Shown piece after piece: positions 51,592 through 60,056 of a DNA stretch of 64,000 nt. The DNA is from Roseomonas sp. KE2513 (GTDB lineage: Bacteria; Pseudomonadota; Alphaproteobacteria; Acetobacterales; Acetobacteraceae). Position 1 is the first letter of the stretch. Each line of letters begins with the position of its first letter. Location of the stretch: assembly GCF_016107305.1 (NCBI RefSeq), contig NZ_RCVR01000008.1, positions 1 through 64,000 on the forward strand, given 5' to 3'. A model generated the notes under the pieces. That model ran no database searches. It was not told the origin of the DNA and saw nothing but the letters and a program-made list of their open reading frames with translations. A program made the position numbers and the translations under genes.

Positions 51592-51969
51592 TCAGCTAAG
51601 CTTCAGCTCCTCCAGGGCGGCCACCAGGGCGGGCAGCGCGACCGGTTTCTCTAGCAGCGGGGTGTCGCTGAAGCGGGGATCGATGATCCAGGAATCGTAC
51701 CCCGTGGCGAAGACGAAGGGCACGCCGGCCGTGCTCAGCGCCTCCGCCACCGTGTAGACCTCCTCGCCGTCGAGGTTGACGTCCAGCAGGGCGAGGTCCG
51801 GCTTTTCCTCCGCGAGGAGCCGGATCGCGGCGGCGACTTGCCCAACCGGCCCGAGCACCCGTCCGCCGAGGCGCTCGACCAATGTCCGCAGCTCGTCAGC
51901 AATGAGGTACTGGTCCTCGACGATCAGGACAGAGCGGTCGGCGAGCATGCGGGGGAGAGAGGGCGTCAT
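51592..51969 (-). CDS. Single-domain response regulator 2
   Basis: 125 aa from Met at 51969; the frame to 52245 is not supported. CheY-like receiver with VLIVEDQYLIADEL, phospho-acceptor D in LALLDVNLDGE, T in FATGYD and K in LEKPV. No output domain. Similar to receiver 1 at 48126. It sits tail-to-tail with the HWE kinase. Confidence 0.87.
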   Translation of the reverse strand: MTPSLPRMLADRSVLIVEDQYLIADELRTLVERLGGRVLGPVGQVAAAIRLLAEEKPDLALLDVNLDGEEVYTVAEALSTAGVPFVFATGYDSWIIDPRFSDTPLLEKPVALPALVAALEELKLS

Positions 51970-52407
51970 CAGCGGGCCCGAGCTGGGCCCCGGATCGTTG
52001 GGCGAAGGGTTGGCTTGCGGAGGATGGTCCTCACGGCTTCGCGGCGTCTGCGAGATGATGCGGCGTTCCTGTCGGTCAAACGCGGCGGAGCCGCGGATGA
52101 AACTGGGTAACGCCGATCCCAGGGAGTTGGAAGAGGCGCCCGCGGGACGCAAACCCGGTTGTGGCGTGAGGCCAGGAATGCCGGAGCACACGCATCGCCT
52201 GTGTTCCCTTGAAGAGCGCGCGGGGTGACCACGCCCAACGAACAAGGGGTGCCCGGGTTGCGCGATGCGTTCGGCGAACGGGGCGGATCGCGCCGGGCTG
52301 TTCTGCCCGGCGCTACGCTTTCGAGATCAGGGTCTCGGAACACGCCGGCGCCCCATTCGGGGCAACCCTGCCGGGCTTGCCCGCGCTGAATCGGCCGAGG
52401 AGTCAGC
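51970..52407. other. Divergent intergenic region
   Basis: 438 bp between receiver 2 and the glycosidase gene. It contains a 9-bp perfect stem-loop at 52290-52313. No gene or clear promoter boxes recognised. Confidence 0.4.
52290..52313. repeat. Perfect hairpin upstream of the GH1 gene
   Basis: The arms GCGCCGGGC (52290-52298) and GCCCGGCGC (52305-52313) pair perfectly around TGTTCT. It is 95 bp before the GH1 start and has no T-run. Operator or leader structure. Confidence 0.45.
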
Positions 52408-53676
52408 ATGCCCGATCTCTTGCCCCCGGCCTTTCCGCCCAGCCCCGGAGCGAATGCACCGCTCTTTCTCTTCGCGACGGGGATCGAGAACAGCAACCCG
52501 CGGGTCGGCGCGCGGCGCGTGGACCAGATGGCGGCCAGCGGGCACATGCAGCGCTGGCGAGAGGACTTTGCCCTGGTGGCGGAGGTAGGGTGCAACGCGC
52601 TGCGCTACGGGCCGCCGCTGCACAGCACCTGGCTCGGCGAGGGCCGCTACGACTGGACCTTCGCGGACGAGACCTTCGCCGCCCTCCGCCGCCAGGGCAC
52701 CTACCCGATCGCGGACCTCTGCCACTTCGGCGTGCCGGACTGGATCGGGGATTTCCAGAACCCGGACTTTCCGCGCCTCTTCGCGGGCTACGCAGGGGCC
52801 TTCGCGGCGCGTTTTCCCTGGGTTCAGCTCTACACACCCGTGAACGAGATGTATGTCTGCGCGCTCTTCTCCGGCCGCTACGGGTGGTGGAACGAGCGCA
52901 TGACGACGGAGCGCGGCTTCGTCACGGCGCTGAAGCACCTCGTGGCCGCGAACCGGCTGGCGATGCGCGCCATCCTGCGGGTGCGGCCGGACGCGATCTT
53001 CATCCAGAGCGAATCCGCCGAGCAGTACCACGCCTCCTCCCCGCGCGCCTGGGCGGAGGCGAAGCGGCGAAACGCGGAGCGCTTCCTCTCGCTCGACCTC
53101 AACTACGGCCATCAGATCGAGGCGCCGATGTACGAGCACCTGATGGACAACGGGATGACGCCGGAGGAGTACGCGGCCTTCCAGACCACCGAGCTGAAGC
53201 GCCATTGCGTGCTCGGCACAGACTACTACGTGACGAACGAGCACCTGGTGCTGGAGGATTGCAGCACGCGCGCCTCGGGCGATGTCTACGGCTATGCCAC
53301 GATTATCCAGCAGTACTACGCGCGCTACCACCTGCCGCTGATGCACACAGAGACGAACCTGGCGGACGACCTGCACGGCAGCTCGACGGACTGGCTGTGG
53401 AAGCAGTGGGCGAACCTGCTGCTGCTGTGGGAGACGCCGGTGCCGGTGCTCGGCTTCACCTGGTTCTCGCTGACCGACCAGGTGGACTGGGACACGGCCC
53501 TGCGCGAGAACAATGGGCGGGTGAATTCTGTCGGCCTCTACGATCTCGACCGCAAGCCGAGGCAGGTCGGGCGCGCCTACAAGCGGCTGATCAGCCAGTG
53601 GCAGGACGTGCTGCCGGCGCGCAGCCTCTGCCTGCGCCTGCCGCTCGTGGCCATCACCCCGGAGAGGGTGGCATGA
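52408..53676 (+). CDS. Family 1 glycoside hydrolase-like protein
   Basis: 422 aa. The acid/base glutamate is E147 in TPVNEMY and the nucleophile is E315 in HTETNLAD, matching the clan GH-A pattern (NE near strand 4, E near strand 7). No signal peptide, so it acts inside the cell. It overlaps the downstream galactose-dehydrogenase-like gene by 4 bp (ATGA), which suggests release of galactose from a beta-galactoside followed by oxidation. GAGGAG site before ATG. Specificity is inferred. Confidence 0.82.
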   Translation: MPDLLPPAFPPSPGANAPLFLFATGIENSNPRVGARRVDQMAASGHMQRWREDFALVAEVGCNALRYGPPLHSTWLGEGRYDWTFADETFAALRRQGTYPIADLCHFGVPDWIGDFQNPDFPRLFAGYAGAFAARFPWVQLYTPVNEMYVCALFSGRYGWWNERMTTERGFVTALKHLVAANRLAMRAILRVRPDAIFIQSESAEQYHASSPRAWAEAKRRNAERFLSLDLNYGHQIEAPMYEHLMDNGMTPEEYAAFQTTELKRHCVLGTDYYVTNEHLVLEDCSTRASGDVYGYATIIQQYYARYHLPLMHTETNLADDLHGSSTDWLWKQWANLLLLWETPVPVLGFTWFSLTDQVDWDTALRENNGRVNSVGLYDLDRKPRQVGRAYKRLISQWQDVLPARSLCLRLPLVAITPERVA

Positions 53677-54596
53677 GGCTCGCGCTCGTCGGCTGCGGTG
53701 CCATTGCGCGCGCGCAGCACCTGCCGGCGCTCTCGGGCGATACTGGGTTCGAACTGGTGGCAACGGCCGATCCGCACGCGCGCCCCGAGGGCGCCGCCGC
53801 GCGCCACTACGCCGACCACCGGGAGATGCTGGCGGCGGAGCCGGCGGTGGAGGCGGTCTCTGTTGCCTCCCCCACTGGAACGCATTTCGCGGTGGCGCGC
53901 GACGCGCTGCTGGCCGGGCGGCATGTGCTGCTGGAGAAGCCGCCGGCGACCACGCTCGGCGAGGTGGTGGAGCTGCAGCGGATCGCGGCCGCGCAAGGCA
54001 AAGTGCTCGTCGCCTCCTTCCACGCCCAGCACAACGCCGCGGTGGAGCGGGCGCGGGAAATCCTGGAGGGCCACCCGCCGCCGAGCAGCGTCTCCATCGA
54101 GTGGCGCGAGGATTTTGAGCGCTGGCATGGCGGGCAAACCTGGCCCTGGCAGCCCGGTGGCTTCGGCGTCTTCGATCCCGGCATCAACGCGCTTTCCATT
54201 CTCTGCCGCGTGATGCCCGGCACGGAGTTCCGGGTGGTGGGCGCGCATCTGCGCCTGCCGCCGGGTGCCGCGACGCCGGCGGCGGTGGACATGCGCCTCG
54301 CCTGGGAGGGAGGCGAAGGGAATGCCGCTTTCGAGTGGCGGCGCGGCGGCACGGATATCTGGAACATCACCCTGCGCGGCGCCTTCGGCGAGCTGCTGAT
54401 CCGGGGCGTGCGGACGCTGCTGCGCGACGGCGCGGTGATCCTGCCGGAGGGGCCGGACATCGAGTACGACGGCGTGTACCGCGCCTTCCGCGCGGCGATC
54501 GCGGCGGGGCGGTCGGAGGTGAGCCAGCGGGAGCTGCGGATCATCGAGGACGCGATGACGATCGCCGCCGTCGAGCACGGGGGGGAGCCCCTCTAG
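53673..54596 (+). CDS. D-galactose 1-dehydrogenase-like Gfo/Idh/MocA oxidoreductase
   Basis: 307 aa. Rossmann start LALVGCGAIARAQHLPAL; LLEKPPATTLGEV; and the C-terminal DPGINALSIL, all as in D-galactose 1-dehydrogenases of the De Ley-Doudoroff pathway, from memory of the family. The pairing with a GH1 enzyme supports galactoside use. Start at 53673 set by the ATGA overlap; a longer frame upstream is a shadow. Other aldose dehydrogenases remain possible. Confidence 0.78.
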   Translation: MRLALVGCGAIARAQHLPALSGDTGFELVATADPHARPEGAAARHYADHREMLAAEPAVEAVSVASPTGTHFAVARDALLAGRHVLLEKPPATTLGEVVELQRIAAAQGKVLVASFHAQHNAAVERAREILEGHPPPSSVSIEWREDFERWHGGQTWPWQPGGFGVFDPGINALSILCRVMPGTEFRVVGAHLRLPPGAATPAAVDMRLAWEGGEGNAAFEWRRGGTDIWNITLRGAFGELLIRGVRTLLRDGAVILPEGPDIEYDGVYRAFRAAIAAGRSEVSQRELRIIEDAMTIAAVEHGGEPL

Positions 54597-54615
54597 TACT
54601 CGGCCCCGACGGATG

Positions 54616-54686
54616 GTGCCGGCGGCTGACCGGTCCCCTCAGGGCAGGCGTCGCTTCCTGAGGGGACCGCAGTTCGCCGCCGGCAC
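54616..54686. repeat. Large nested inverted repeat
   Basis: An 11-bp outer stem (GTGCCGGCGGC at 54616-54626 with GCCGCCGGCAC at 54676-54686) encloses a 13-bp inner stem (CGGTCCCCTCAGG at 54631-54643 with CCTGAGGGGACCG at 54657-54669) around a 13-nt loop. No mismatches inside either stem; 4-nt and 6-nt interior joints. Lies between convergent genes ending at 54596 and 54737. Bidirectional transcription barrier, REP-type element or structured RNA. Confidence 0.7.
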
Positions 54687-54736
54687 GTGGCGGTCCCGGC
54701 CGCCATGGATGCGGCCGGGCAATGGCGGGGTAAGCG

Positions 54737-55045
54737 TTAGCCGCTCTGGTTGGCGAAGAAGTCACTCAGGGCAGGGCCGGCGTCGCGGCGGCCCTGCATC
54801 GGCCATGTCAGCTTGTCGGCGGGTTGTGACCAGGTCGGCGACCGCGTGGGCGCGACGAGGTATTGGTCCTCGCCGCCAATAAACTTTACCGCGGCGGTGT
54901 CCGCACGTGGGGCCGGGCCGGCGGGCTGCTTCCAACTTTGAACCCTGGTCTGCCCGCCCGTTGCGTCATTGCCGTCGGCCTGGGCTGGCATGGCTCCGCC
55001 CATCAGAACGCCTGTCAGGGCGACGACCGTGAAGATCTTGCGCAT
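54737..55045 (-). CDS. Small secreted protein of unknown function
   Basis: 102 aa. Signal peptide MRKIFTVVALTGVLMGG...AQA, then a polar, Gly/Asp/Ala-rich mature part with a central AAVKFIGGEDQYLVAPTRSPTW. No known domain. GGAGAT site precedes the ATG at 55045; the frame to 55282 is not supported. It may be a lineage-specific periplasmic protein. Confidence 0.65.
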   Translation of the reverse strand: MRKIFTVVALTGVLMGGAMPAQADGNDATGGQTRVQSWKQPAGPAPRADTAAVKFIGGEDQYLVAPTRSPTWSQPADKLTWPMQGRRDAGPALSDFFANQSG

Positions 55046-55450
55046 GGCACATCTCCAATAGGTCTGTGCGCGGTGAACCCGATGGGCTCGAGCGCGCGGG
55101 ATTGCTGGGATCGGGGGCCGTGTTGGCCACATCCCCGGCGGATGCGGCGCGCGGGCTGCGAAGTGCGGACGCGCAGGCTGTGCGGCGTGCCGCGACGGCT
55201 GGTCGCCCCTCGTCAAGCACGGGGTTGCGGCGCCGTGAAGGAAGCTGGCCCGGAGGCAGCTAGCCAGAACTAATGTGGACACGGGCGATCTTCCGCCGCT
55301 GACCGTGATGTCGGAACGGTCGCCGCTGCCACAGCAAAGACATAGAAGCTCTCGGAAGGAATGCAGTAACCTTTGGTAACGGGTCGAGAAATTTTCTTCG
55401 TGTTTGCGATGGAGCGACTGGAAGGCTTGGGAAGAAAGCGGGAGGGCGCC
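55046..55450. other. Non-coding region upstream of the small secreted protein
   Basis: About 405 bp with no supported gene. AT content rises between 55300 and 55440, where promoters for the minus-strand neighbours may lie. No repeat or terminator recognised. Confidence 0.35.
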
Positions 55451-56149
55451 CTAGGCGTTCTCGGCCAGGAGAAGAGCCGCCTCGCCCGCGGGCGATAGGC
55501 GGTAGAGACCGCGCTCCACCCGGTCGAACCAGCCATAGACGTTGCGCAGCAGAATGGCGCCGGCTTCAGGCACCTCGGGGGCCAGGTCGCGCGGGCGGCG
55601 CGGACCCTCGCGCAGGGCGGCCGCGAGGGCGAGCGCGTTCTGGCGATAGGCGGTCATGATCGGCGTGCGCGTCGCGCCGCCCTTGTTCGGGTCGCCGCGG
55701 CGGCGGCGGTGCTCGCGCAGCAGGAGTGCCCGGCGGCGCGGATTGCCGCGCGGGCGATAGGGCGCGGGCTCGGCCAGCACCTGGACGGCGGTCCGGGCCG
55801 GATCGACCGCGAGAAGGCCGAAGCCGAGCAGGCGGCAGAGCTTGCGCACGCGCCGGTCCGCGTCCCGCCCGCGCGTCGTCGCGCGGACGGCGAGCCAGAC
55901 CTCGTCCGCCGCCGCCATCCGGTCCACGCCCTGGAGGAGGAGTTCCAGGGTGAAGCCCATCTTCATCTCGGTGACGACGAGGAAAGGCGGCTCGCCTGGG
56001 CGGACGGCGACGATGTCGCAGCCGCAGACCTCACCCTTCGCCTCGTAGCCGAGCCCCTCCAGATGCGCCTTCACCGCGGCGTAGAGTGTCGTCTCCGGCG
56101 CCGCACGCGGGGCGGTGGGCGGCGTTGCGCGGCGCCGGCGGCGCGGCAT
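55451..56149 (-). CDS. DUF2161 domain protein (PD-(D/E)XK-like)
   Basis: 232 aa. After a basic N-terminus, the segment ETTLYAAVKAHLEGLGYEAKGEV then CDIVAV and VVTEMKMGF (about 65-75) follow the order of a nuclease-like fold: acidic residue then E-x-K. LLLQGVDRMAAADEVWLAV completes the DUF2161 pattern. The C-terminal ~80 residues are Arg-rich and look like a winged-helix. Predicted phosphodiesterase/nuclease-like protein, function not established. Sits 13 bp after the HU gene. Confidence 0.8.
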   Translation of the reverse strand: MPRRRRRATPPTAPRAAPETTLYAAVKAHLEGLGYEAKGEVCGCDIVAVRPGEPPFLVVTEMKMGFTLELLLQGVDRMAAADEVWLAVRATTRGRDADRRVRKLCRLLGFGLLAVDPARTAVQVLAEPAPYRPRGNPRRRALLLREHRRRRGDPNKGGATRTPIMTAYRQNALALAAALREGPRRPRDLAPEVPEAGAILLRNVYGWFDRVERGLYRLSPAGEAALLLAENA

Positions 56150-56162
56150 GAGCGGTTGCGGT

Positions 56163-56486
56163 TCAGCCCGCCTTGGCGGACTTCGCGGCCTTGCGCTTCG
56201 CCTTCTTCGCGCCGGCGAAAGCCGCGACCTTCAGCGAGGGACTGGCCTTGAAGCGCACGGTGGCGCCGGCCTTCACGGCGACCTTCTCGCCCGTGCGGGG
56301 GTTCAGCGCGGTGCGCTTGGGCGTCTCGCGCACGGTGAAGGAGCCGAAGTCGGGAAGGGAGAAGCGGCCGTTCTCGATGATCTCGTTCTTGATGGCGGCG
56401 ATCAGGTCAGCCGCCAGGCGGCCGGCGGCGGCGCCGGTCATCTCGGTGGAGTTCTGGATGACGTCGGTGAGGAACTTCTTCGACAC
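56163..56486 (-). CDS. HU-family DNA-binding protein
   Basis: 107 aa nucleoid protein. Core MSKKFLTDVIQNSTEMTG through LPDFGSFTVRETPKRTALNPRTGEKV, typical HU/IHF, with the DNA-arm residues between. Unusual C-terminal Lys/Ala tail (KKAKRKAAKSAKAG), histone H1-like, seen in some alphaproteobacterial HUs. It bends and packages DNA; a tail like this may add non-specific affinity. Confidence 0.93.
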   Translation of the reverse strand: MSKKFLTDVIQNSTEMTGAAAGRLAADLIAAIKNEIIENGRFSLPDFGSFTVRETPKRTALNPRTGEKVAVKAGATVRFKASPSLKVAAFAGAKKAKRKAAKSAKAG

Positions 56487-56660
56487 GGTAAAGGGAATCC
56501 TTTTCTGGGGCGGCGCGGTCGCTGGCGCGCGCTGCTCTTAGGGGCCCTGGACCCTGCTTGTGAAGGCGGGACCGCCTGTTTCGTGCCGTGCAGCGGCACC
56601 GATCAACGCGGATGTGTTGCGCTTACGACATGACCGCGGCCTTGCAAGGCTTCTGTCTGA

Positions 56661-57590
56661 TCAGGCCCGCAGCAGGGCGCGCGCGCGGGCCGCGTCGTCC
56701 GCGATGGCGGCCTTCAGCGCCTCCAGCCCGTCGAAGGTCGCGTCCTCGCGCAGGAAGCGATGCAGGCGGATGCCGATCTCCTGGCCGTAGAGGTCGCCGG
56801 ACCAGTCAAAGAGGTGGGTTTCCAGCCGCGTCTCCGGATCACCGCCGAGGGTTGGCCGGCGGCCGACATTGGCAACGCCCGGCACAAGGCTCCCGTCCGG
56901 CAGGGCGGCGACGACGGCATAGACACCGCGCGCGGGCTCAAGGTGGCGGCCGAGCCAGACATTGGCTGTGGGCCAGCCGAGCTCCCGTCCGAGGCGGTCG
57001 CCGTGGAAGACCTCGCCGCGCACCTCCCAGTCCCGGCCCAGCAGGGCGGCGGCGCGCTCGGGGTAACCGTCCTGCAGCGCGCGGCGGATGCGGGTGCTGC
57101 TGATCGGGCCGGCGGCGTCGGACACGGCGGGCACGATGGTCAGGCCAATGCCGCGCGCCTCGGCCCAGCGGGAGAGGAAGGCCGCGTCCCCGCCGCGACG
57201 GTGGCCGAAGGCAAAGTCCGCGCCGCAGGCGAGGTGGCGGGCGCCGAGCGCGTCGTGCAGGACCGTGTCGCAGAAGGCCTCGGCCTCCATCGCGGAGAGG
57301 GAGGCGTCGAAGGGCACGGCATGGACGTGGGCGCAGCCGGCCGCGGCCAAGGCCGCCGCCTTGGCCGGCAGCAAGGTGAGGCGGAAGGGCGGGTCCTGCG
57401 GGCGGAAGTGCTCGCGCGGGTGCGGCTCGAAGGTGAGGGCGGCGAGCGGCAGGTCAGGGCGGGCAGAATGGGCGGCGGCCAGCACGGCGCGGTGACCGAG
57501 ATGCACGCCGTCGAGGTTGCCCAGCGCCACCGTGCCGCCGCGCGCGGCCTCCGGCAGGGCGTGCCAGTCGGTCCAGACCCGGCAGTCCAC
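56661..57590 (-). CDS. ribF: Bifunctional riboflavin kinase/FAD synthetase
   Basis: 309 aa. FAD synthetase half with GNLDGVHLGHRAVL (about residues 24-37) and GARHLACGADFAFGHRR and STRIRRAL; riboflavin kinase half with PTANVWLG, GVANVGRRPTLG and ETHLFDW. Converts riboflavin to FMN and FAD. No FMN riboswitch is visible. 11 bp after the LOG-family gene. Confidence 0.95.
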   Translation of the reverse strand: MDCRVWTDWHALPEAARGGTVALGNLDGVHLGHRAVLAAAHSARPDLPLAALTFEPHPREHFRPQDPPFRLTLLPAKAAALAAAGCAHVHAVPFDASLSAMEAEAFCDTVLHDALGARHLACGADFAFGHRRGGDAAFLSRWAEARGIGLTIVPAVSDAAGPISSTRIRRALQDGYPERAAALLGRDWEVRGEVFHGDRLGRELGWPTANVWLGRHLEPARGVYAVVAALPDGSLVPGVANVGRRPTLGGDPETRLETHLFDWSGDLYGQEIGIRLHRFLREDATFDGLEALKAAIADDAARARALLRA

Positions 57591-57601
57591 GAAGCGGCGG
57601 C

Positions 57602-58198
57602 TCAGGCCTGGGCCACGCGCTCGATCCAGCGCGTCACCTCCGGCGGGCGGAAGGCGGCGAGCAGGTCCAGCGCCTCCGCGGGCTCGGCGGCGGTCAGGGC
57701 AATGGCGCGGTGCTCGGGCTTCACGAAGCCCTCCTCCGCCATGGCGTCGAGCATGCCGTTCAGCCGGCTCCAGTAACCCTGCACGTCGAGGAAGACGGTG
57801 CCCTTGCGGTGCAGGCCGAGCTGGGACCAGGTGAGGACCTCAAAGGCCTCCTCCAACGTGCCGAAGCCGCCGGGGAGCACGACGAAGCCGTCCGACAGGG
57901 CCGCCATCATCGCCTTGCGCTCGTGCATGGAGGCGACGACGTGCAGGCGGGTGACGGAGCCGTGGCCGAGTTCGCGCTGCATCAGGTGCTCGGGGATCAC
58001 GCCGTCCACCTCGGCGCCGCCCTCCAGCGCGGCATCGGCGACGATGCCCATCAGCCCGACCTTGCCGCCGCCATAGACGAGGCCGAGGCCACGATCCGCG
58101 ATGGCAAGGCCGAGGGCGCGGGCGGCTTCGGCATGGGCGGGGTTGTTGCCCGGGTTCGCGCCGCAGAAGACGCAGACCCGCTTCATCTCAATGCTCAT
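57602..58198 (-). CDS. LOG-family protein (TIGR00730)
   Basis: 198 aa Rossmann-fold phosphoribohydrolase. Motif PGGFGTLEEAFEVLTWSQLGLH is the LOG signature, with GGKVGLMG upstream. In plants and some bacteria such enzymes release cytokinin bases from riboside monophosphates; in most bacteria the role is housekeeping. Start Met at 58198; the next Met (MKRVCVFCGA) is also possible. Confidence 0.9.
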   Translation of the reverse strand: MSIEMKRVCVFCGANPGNNPAHAEAARALGLAIADRGLGLVYGGGKVGLMGIVADAALEGGAEVDGVIPEHLMQRELGHGSVTRLHVVASMHERKAMMAALSDGFVVLPGGFGTLEEAFEVLTWSQLGLHRKGTVFLDVQGYWSRLNGMLDAMAEEGFVKPEHRAIALTAAEPAEALDLLAAFRPPEVTRWIERVAQA

Positions 58199-58227
58199 GG
58201 AATGGAATGTGGCACCGCAGCACGCGG

Positions 58228-58677
58228 CTATCCAGCCGACGGGGTTTCATTTCTGCCCTGCGCGGCTTCGGGGATCATCACGACCGCCTCCCCTTCGAGC
58301 ACGACGACCCCGGCGGCGGTGCAGGTGGTGCGCAGCGTGGCGCGGCGGCGCTCAGGGTCCAGGCCCGTGACCTCCGCGTCCGCGGCCACTGTCTGGCCGA
58401 TCCGGACCGGCGCCCGGAAGCGGAGGGTTTGGGAGACATAGACCGCCCCCGGCCCGGGCAGCTTCGTACCCAGAAGGCCGGAGATGAGGGAGGCGGTGAG
58501 CATCCCATGGGCCACGCGCTCCCCGAAAAAGGAGGCGGCGGCGGCCTCGGCGTCGAGGTGGACGGGGTTGTTGTCCCCGGAGACGGCGGAGAAGAGGAGG
58601 ATGTCGGCCTCCGTGATCGTTTTCGCGAAGCGGGCCGACTGGCCCAGTGATAGGTCCTCGAATCGAATCCCGTCCAT
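58228..58677 (-). CDS. MaoC-like (R)-hydratase
   Basis: 149 aa hot-dog-fold protein. Signature SGDNNPVHLDAEAAAASFFGERVAHGML (D/H pair of the hydratase active site). (R)-specific enoyl-CoA hydratases or related dehydratases. The ORF continuing to 60408 on this strand is a shadow of the M20 and kinase genes. Confidence 0.88.
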   Translation of the reverse strand: MDGIRFEDLSLGQSARFAKTITEADILLFSAVSGDNNPVHLDAEAAAASFFGERVAHGMLTASLISGLLGTKLPGPGAVYVSQTLRFRAPVRIGQTVAADAEVTGLDPERRRATLRTTCTAAGVVVLEGEAVVMIPEAAQGRNETPSAG

Positions 58678-58761
58678 GTGACCACTCCTTGCGGTGTCAG
58701 CATGGACAAGTCCCGACCCCGGCGCGAGAACCCCCGGCGCATTTGAGAGGGAAGAGGCACC

Positions 58762-59904
58762 ATGGCGGCAACCCGGATCGGCACGAGCGAGGAACTGCTG
58801 GAGGAGCTGCGCGGCTGGGTGCTGCACGAGACCCCCACCACCGACGCGGCCGCCGTGAACGGGCTGATGGACCGCGCCGAGGCCGCCCTTCGCGAGGCCG
58901 GCGCCGAGGTGACGCGCATTCCCGGCCGCGACGGCTACGGCGACAACCTCATTGCCCGCACGCCGCCCTCGCCCTCCACGGGCAACCGCAAGCCGGTGGT
59001 GATCGCGGGGCACCTGGACACGGTGTGGGACCATGGGACGCTCGCCTCCTCCATGCCGTGGAAGGTGGAGGGGGAGAAAGCCTTCGGCCCGGGGATCTAC
59101 GACATGAAGGCGGGCTCCTTCCTCGCCTTCCACGCCCTGCGGGAGATCCTTCGCCAGGGGGTGAAGACGAACAGCCCCATCACCCTCCTCCTTACGCCCG
59201 ACGAGGAGGTGGGGAGCCCGACCTCCCGCGAGCTGATCGAGCGGGAGGCGCGGGGCGCCAGCGCGGTACTGATCCCTGAGCCTGCGGGCAATCCGGGCGG
59301 TGCCTGCGTGACGGCGCGCAAGGGCGTGGGGCGCTTCACCGTGCGCATCCAGGGCGTCTCCTCCCATGCCGGCGGCAACTGGTCGGAGGGGCGGAGCGCG
59401 GTGGTTGCGCTGGCGGGAGTGATCCAGAAGGTCCACGCCATGGTGGACCTGGCGGCGGGCACCACCACCAATGTCGCGCCCGTCTGGGGCGGCACGCGGC
59501 CGAACGTGGTTCCGCCCGAGGCCGGCTGCGAGATCGACCTTCGCGTTGCCAACCTTGAGGACGGGGAGCGGATGGAGCGGGAGATCCTCGCGCTGGCAGG
59601 CAGCGAGGACGGGATCACCATTGCCGTGGAGGGCGGCATGAACCGTCCCTCTTTCGCGGAGAACCCGGATATCCTCCACCTTTACGAGCGCGCGCGGACG
59701 CTGGCGCGGGAGGCCGGCTACGAACTGCCGAAGCAGCACCGCGGCGGCGGCTCGGACGGTAACTTCACGGCGGCGCTGGGTATCCCGACGCTCGACGGGC
59801 TGGGCTGCACCGGTGCCGGGGCCCATGCGCCCTTCGAGCACATCCTGTGGCGCGACCTCGCACCGCGGGGTCAGGTCATCGCGGGGCTGCTGGAGACGCT
59901 CTGA
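58762..59904 (+). CDS. M20-family peptidase, carboxypeptidase G2-like
   Basis: 380 aa. Zinc site residues are seen in AGHLDTVWDHG (H, D), GIYDMKAGS, PDEEVGSPTS (E-E) and a late H in HAPFEH. SSHAGGNWSEGRSAV is typical of the dimerisation lid in CPG2-type enzymes. No signal peptide; cytoplasmic hydrolysis of N-acyl-glutamate or related amides is likely. Strong start ATG 58762. Confidence 0.88.
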   Translation: MAATRIGTSEELLEELRGWVLHETPTTDAAAVNGLMDRAEAALREAGAEVTRIPGRDGYGDNLIARTPPSPSTGNRKPVVIAGHLDTVWDHGTLASSMPWKVEGEKAFGPGIYDMKAGSFLAFHALREILRQGVKTNSPITLLLTPDEEVGSPTSRELIEREARGASAVLIPEPAGNPGGACVTARKGVGRFTVRIQGVSSHAGGNWSEGRSAVVALAGVIQKVHAMVDLAAGTTTNVAPVWGGTRPNVVPPEAGCEIDLRVANLEDGERMEREILALAGSEDGITIAVEGGMNRPSFAENPDILHLYERARTLAREAGYELPKQHRGGGSDGNFTAALGIPTLDGLGCTGAGAHAPFEHILWRDLAPRGQVIAGLLETL

Positions 59905-60056
59905 TCCGCTGGTTCCCTGCCCGGCAGCCGGCTTGCACCCCTTCCGGTGAGCCGGCAGGCTCGGCCGATGCGGGCGTGGCCGGAGGGGGCGTGAAGCAGG
60001 TTTTCTCTCTCTGGCCGGCTGGCACGTCGGTGAACCGGGAACCTGGCACGGGCGGG

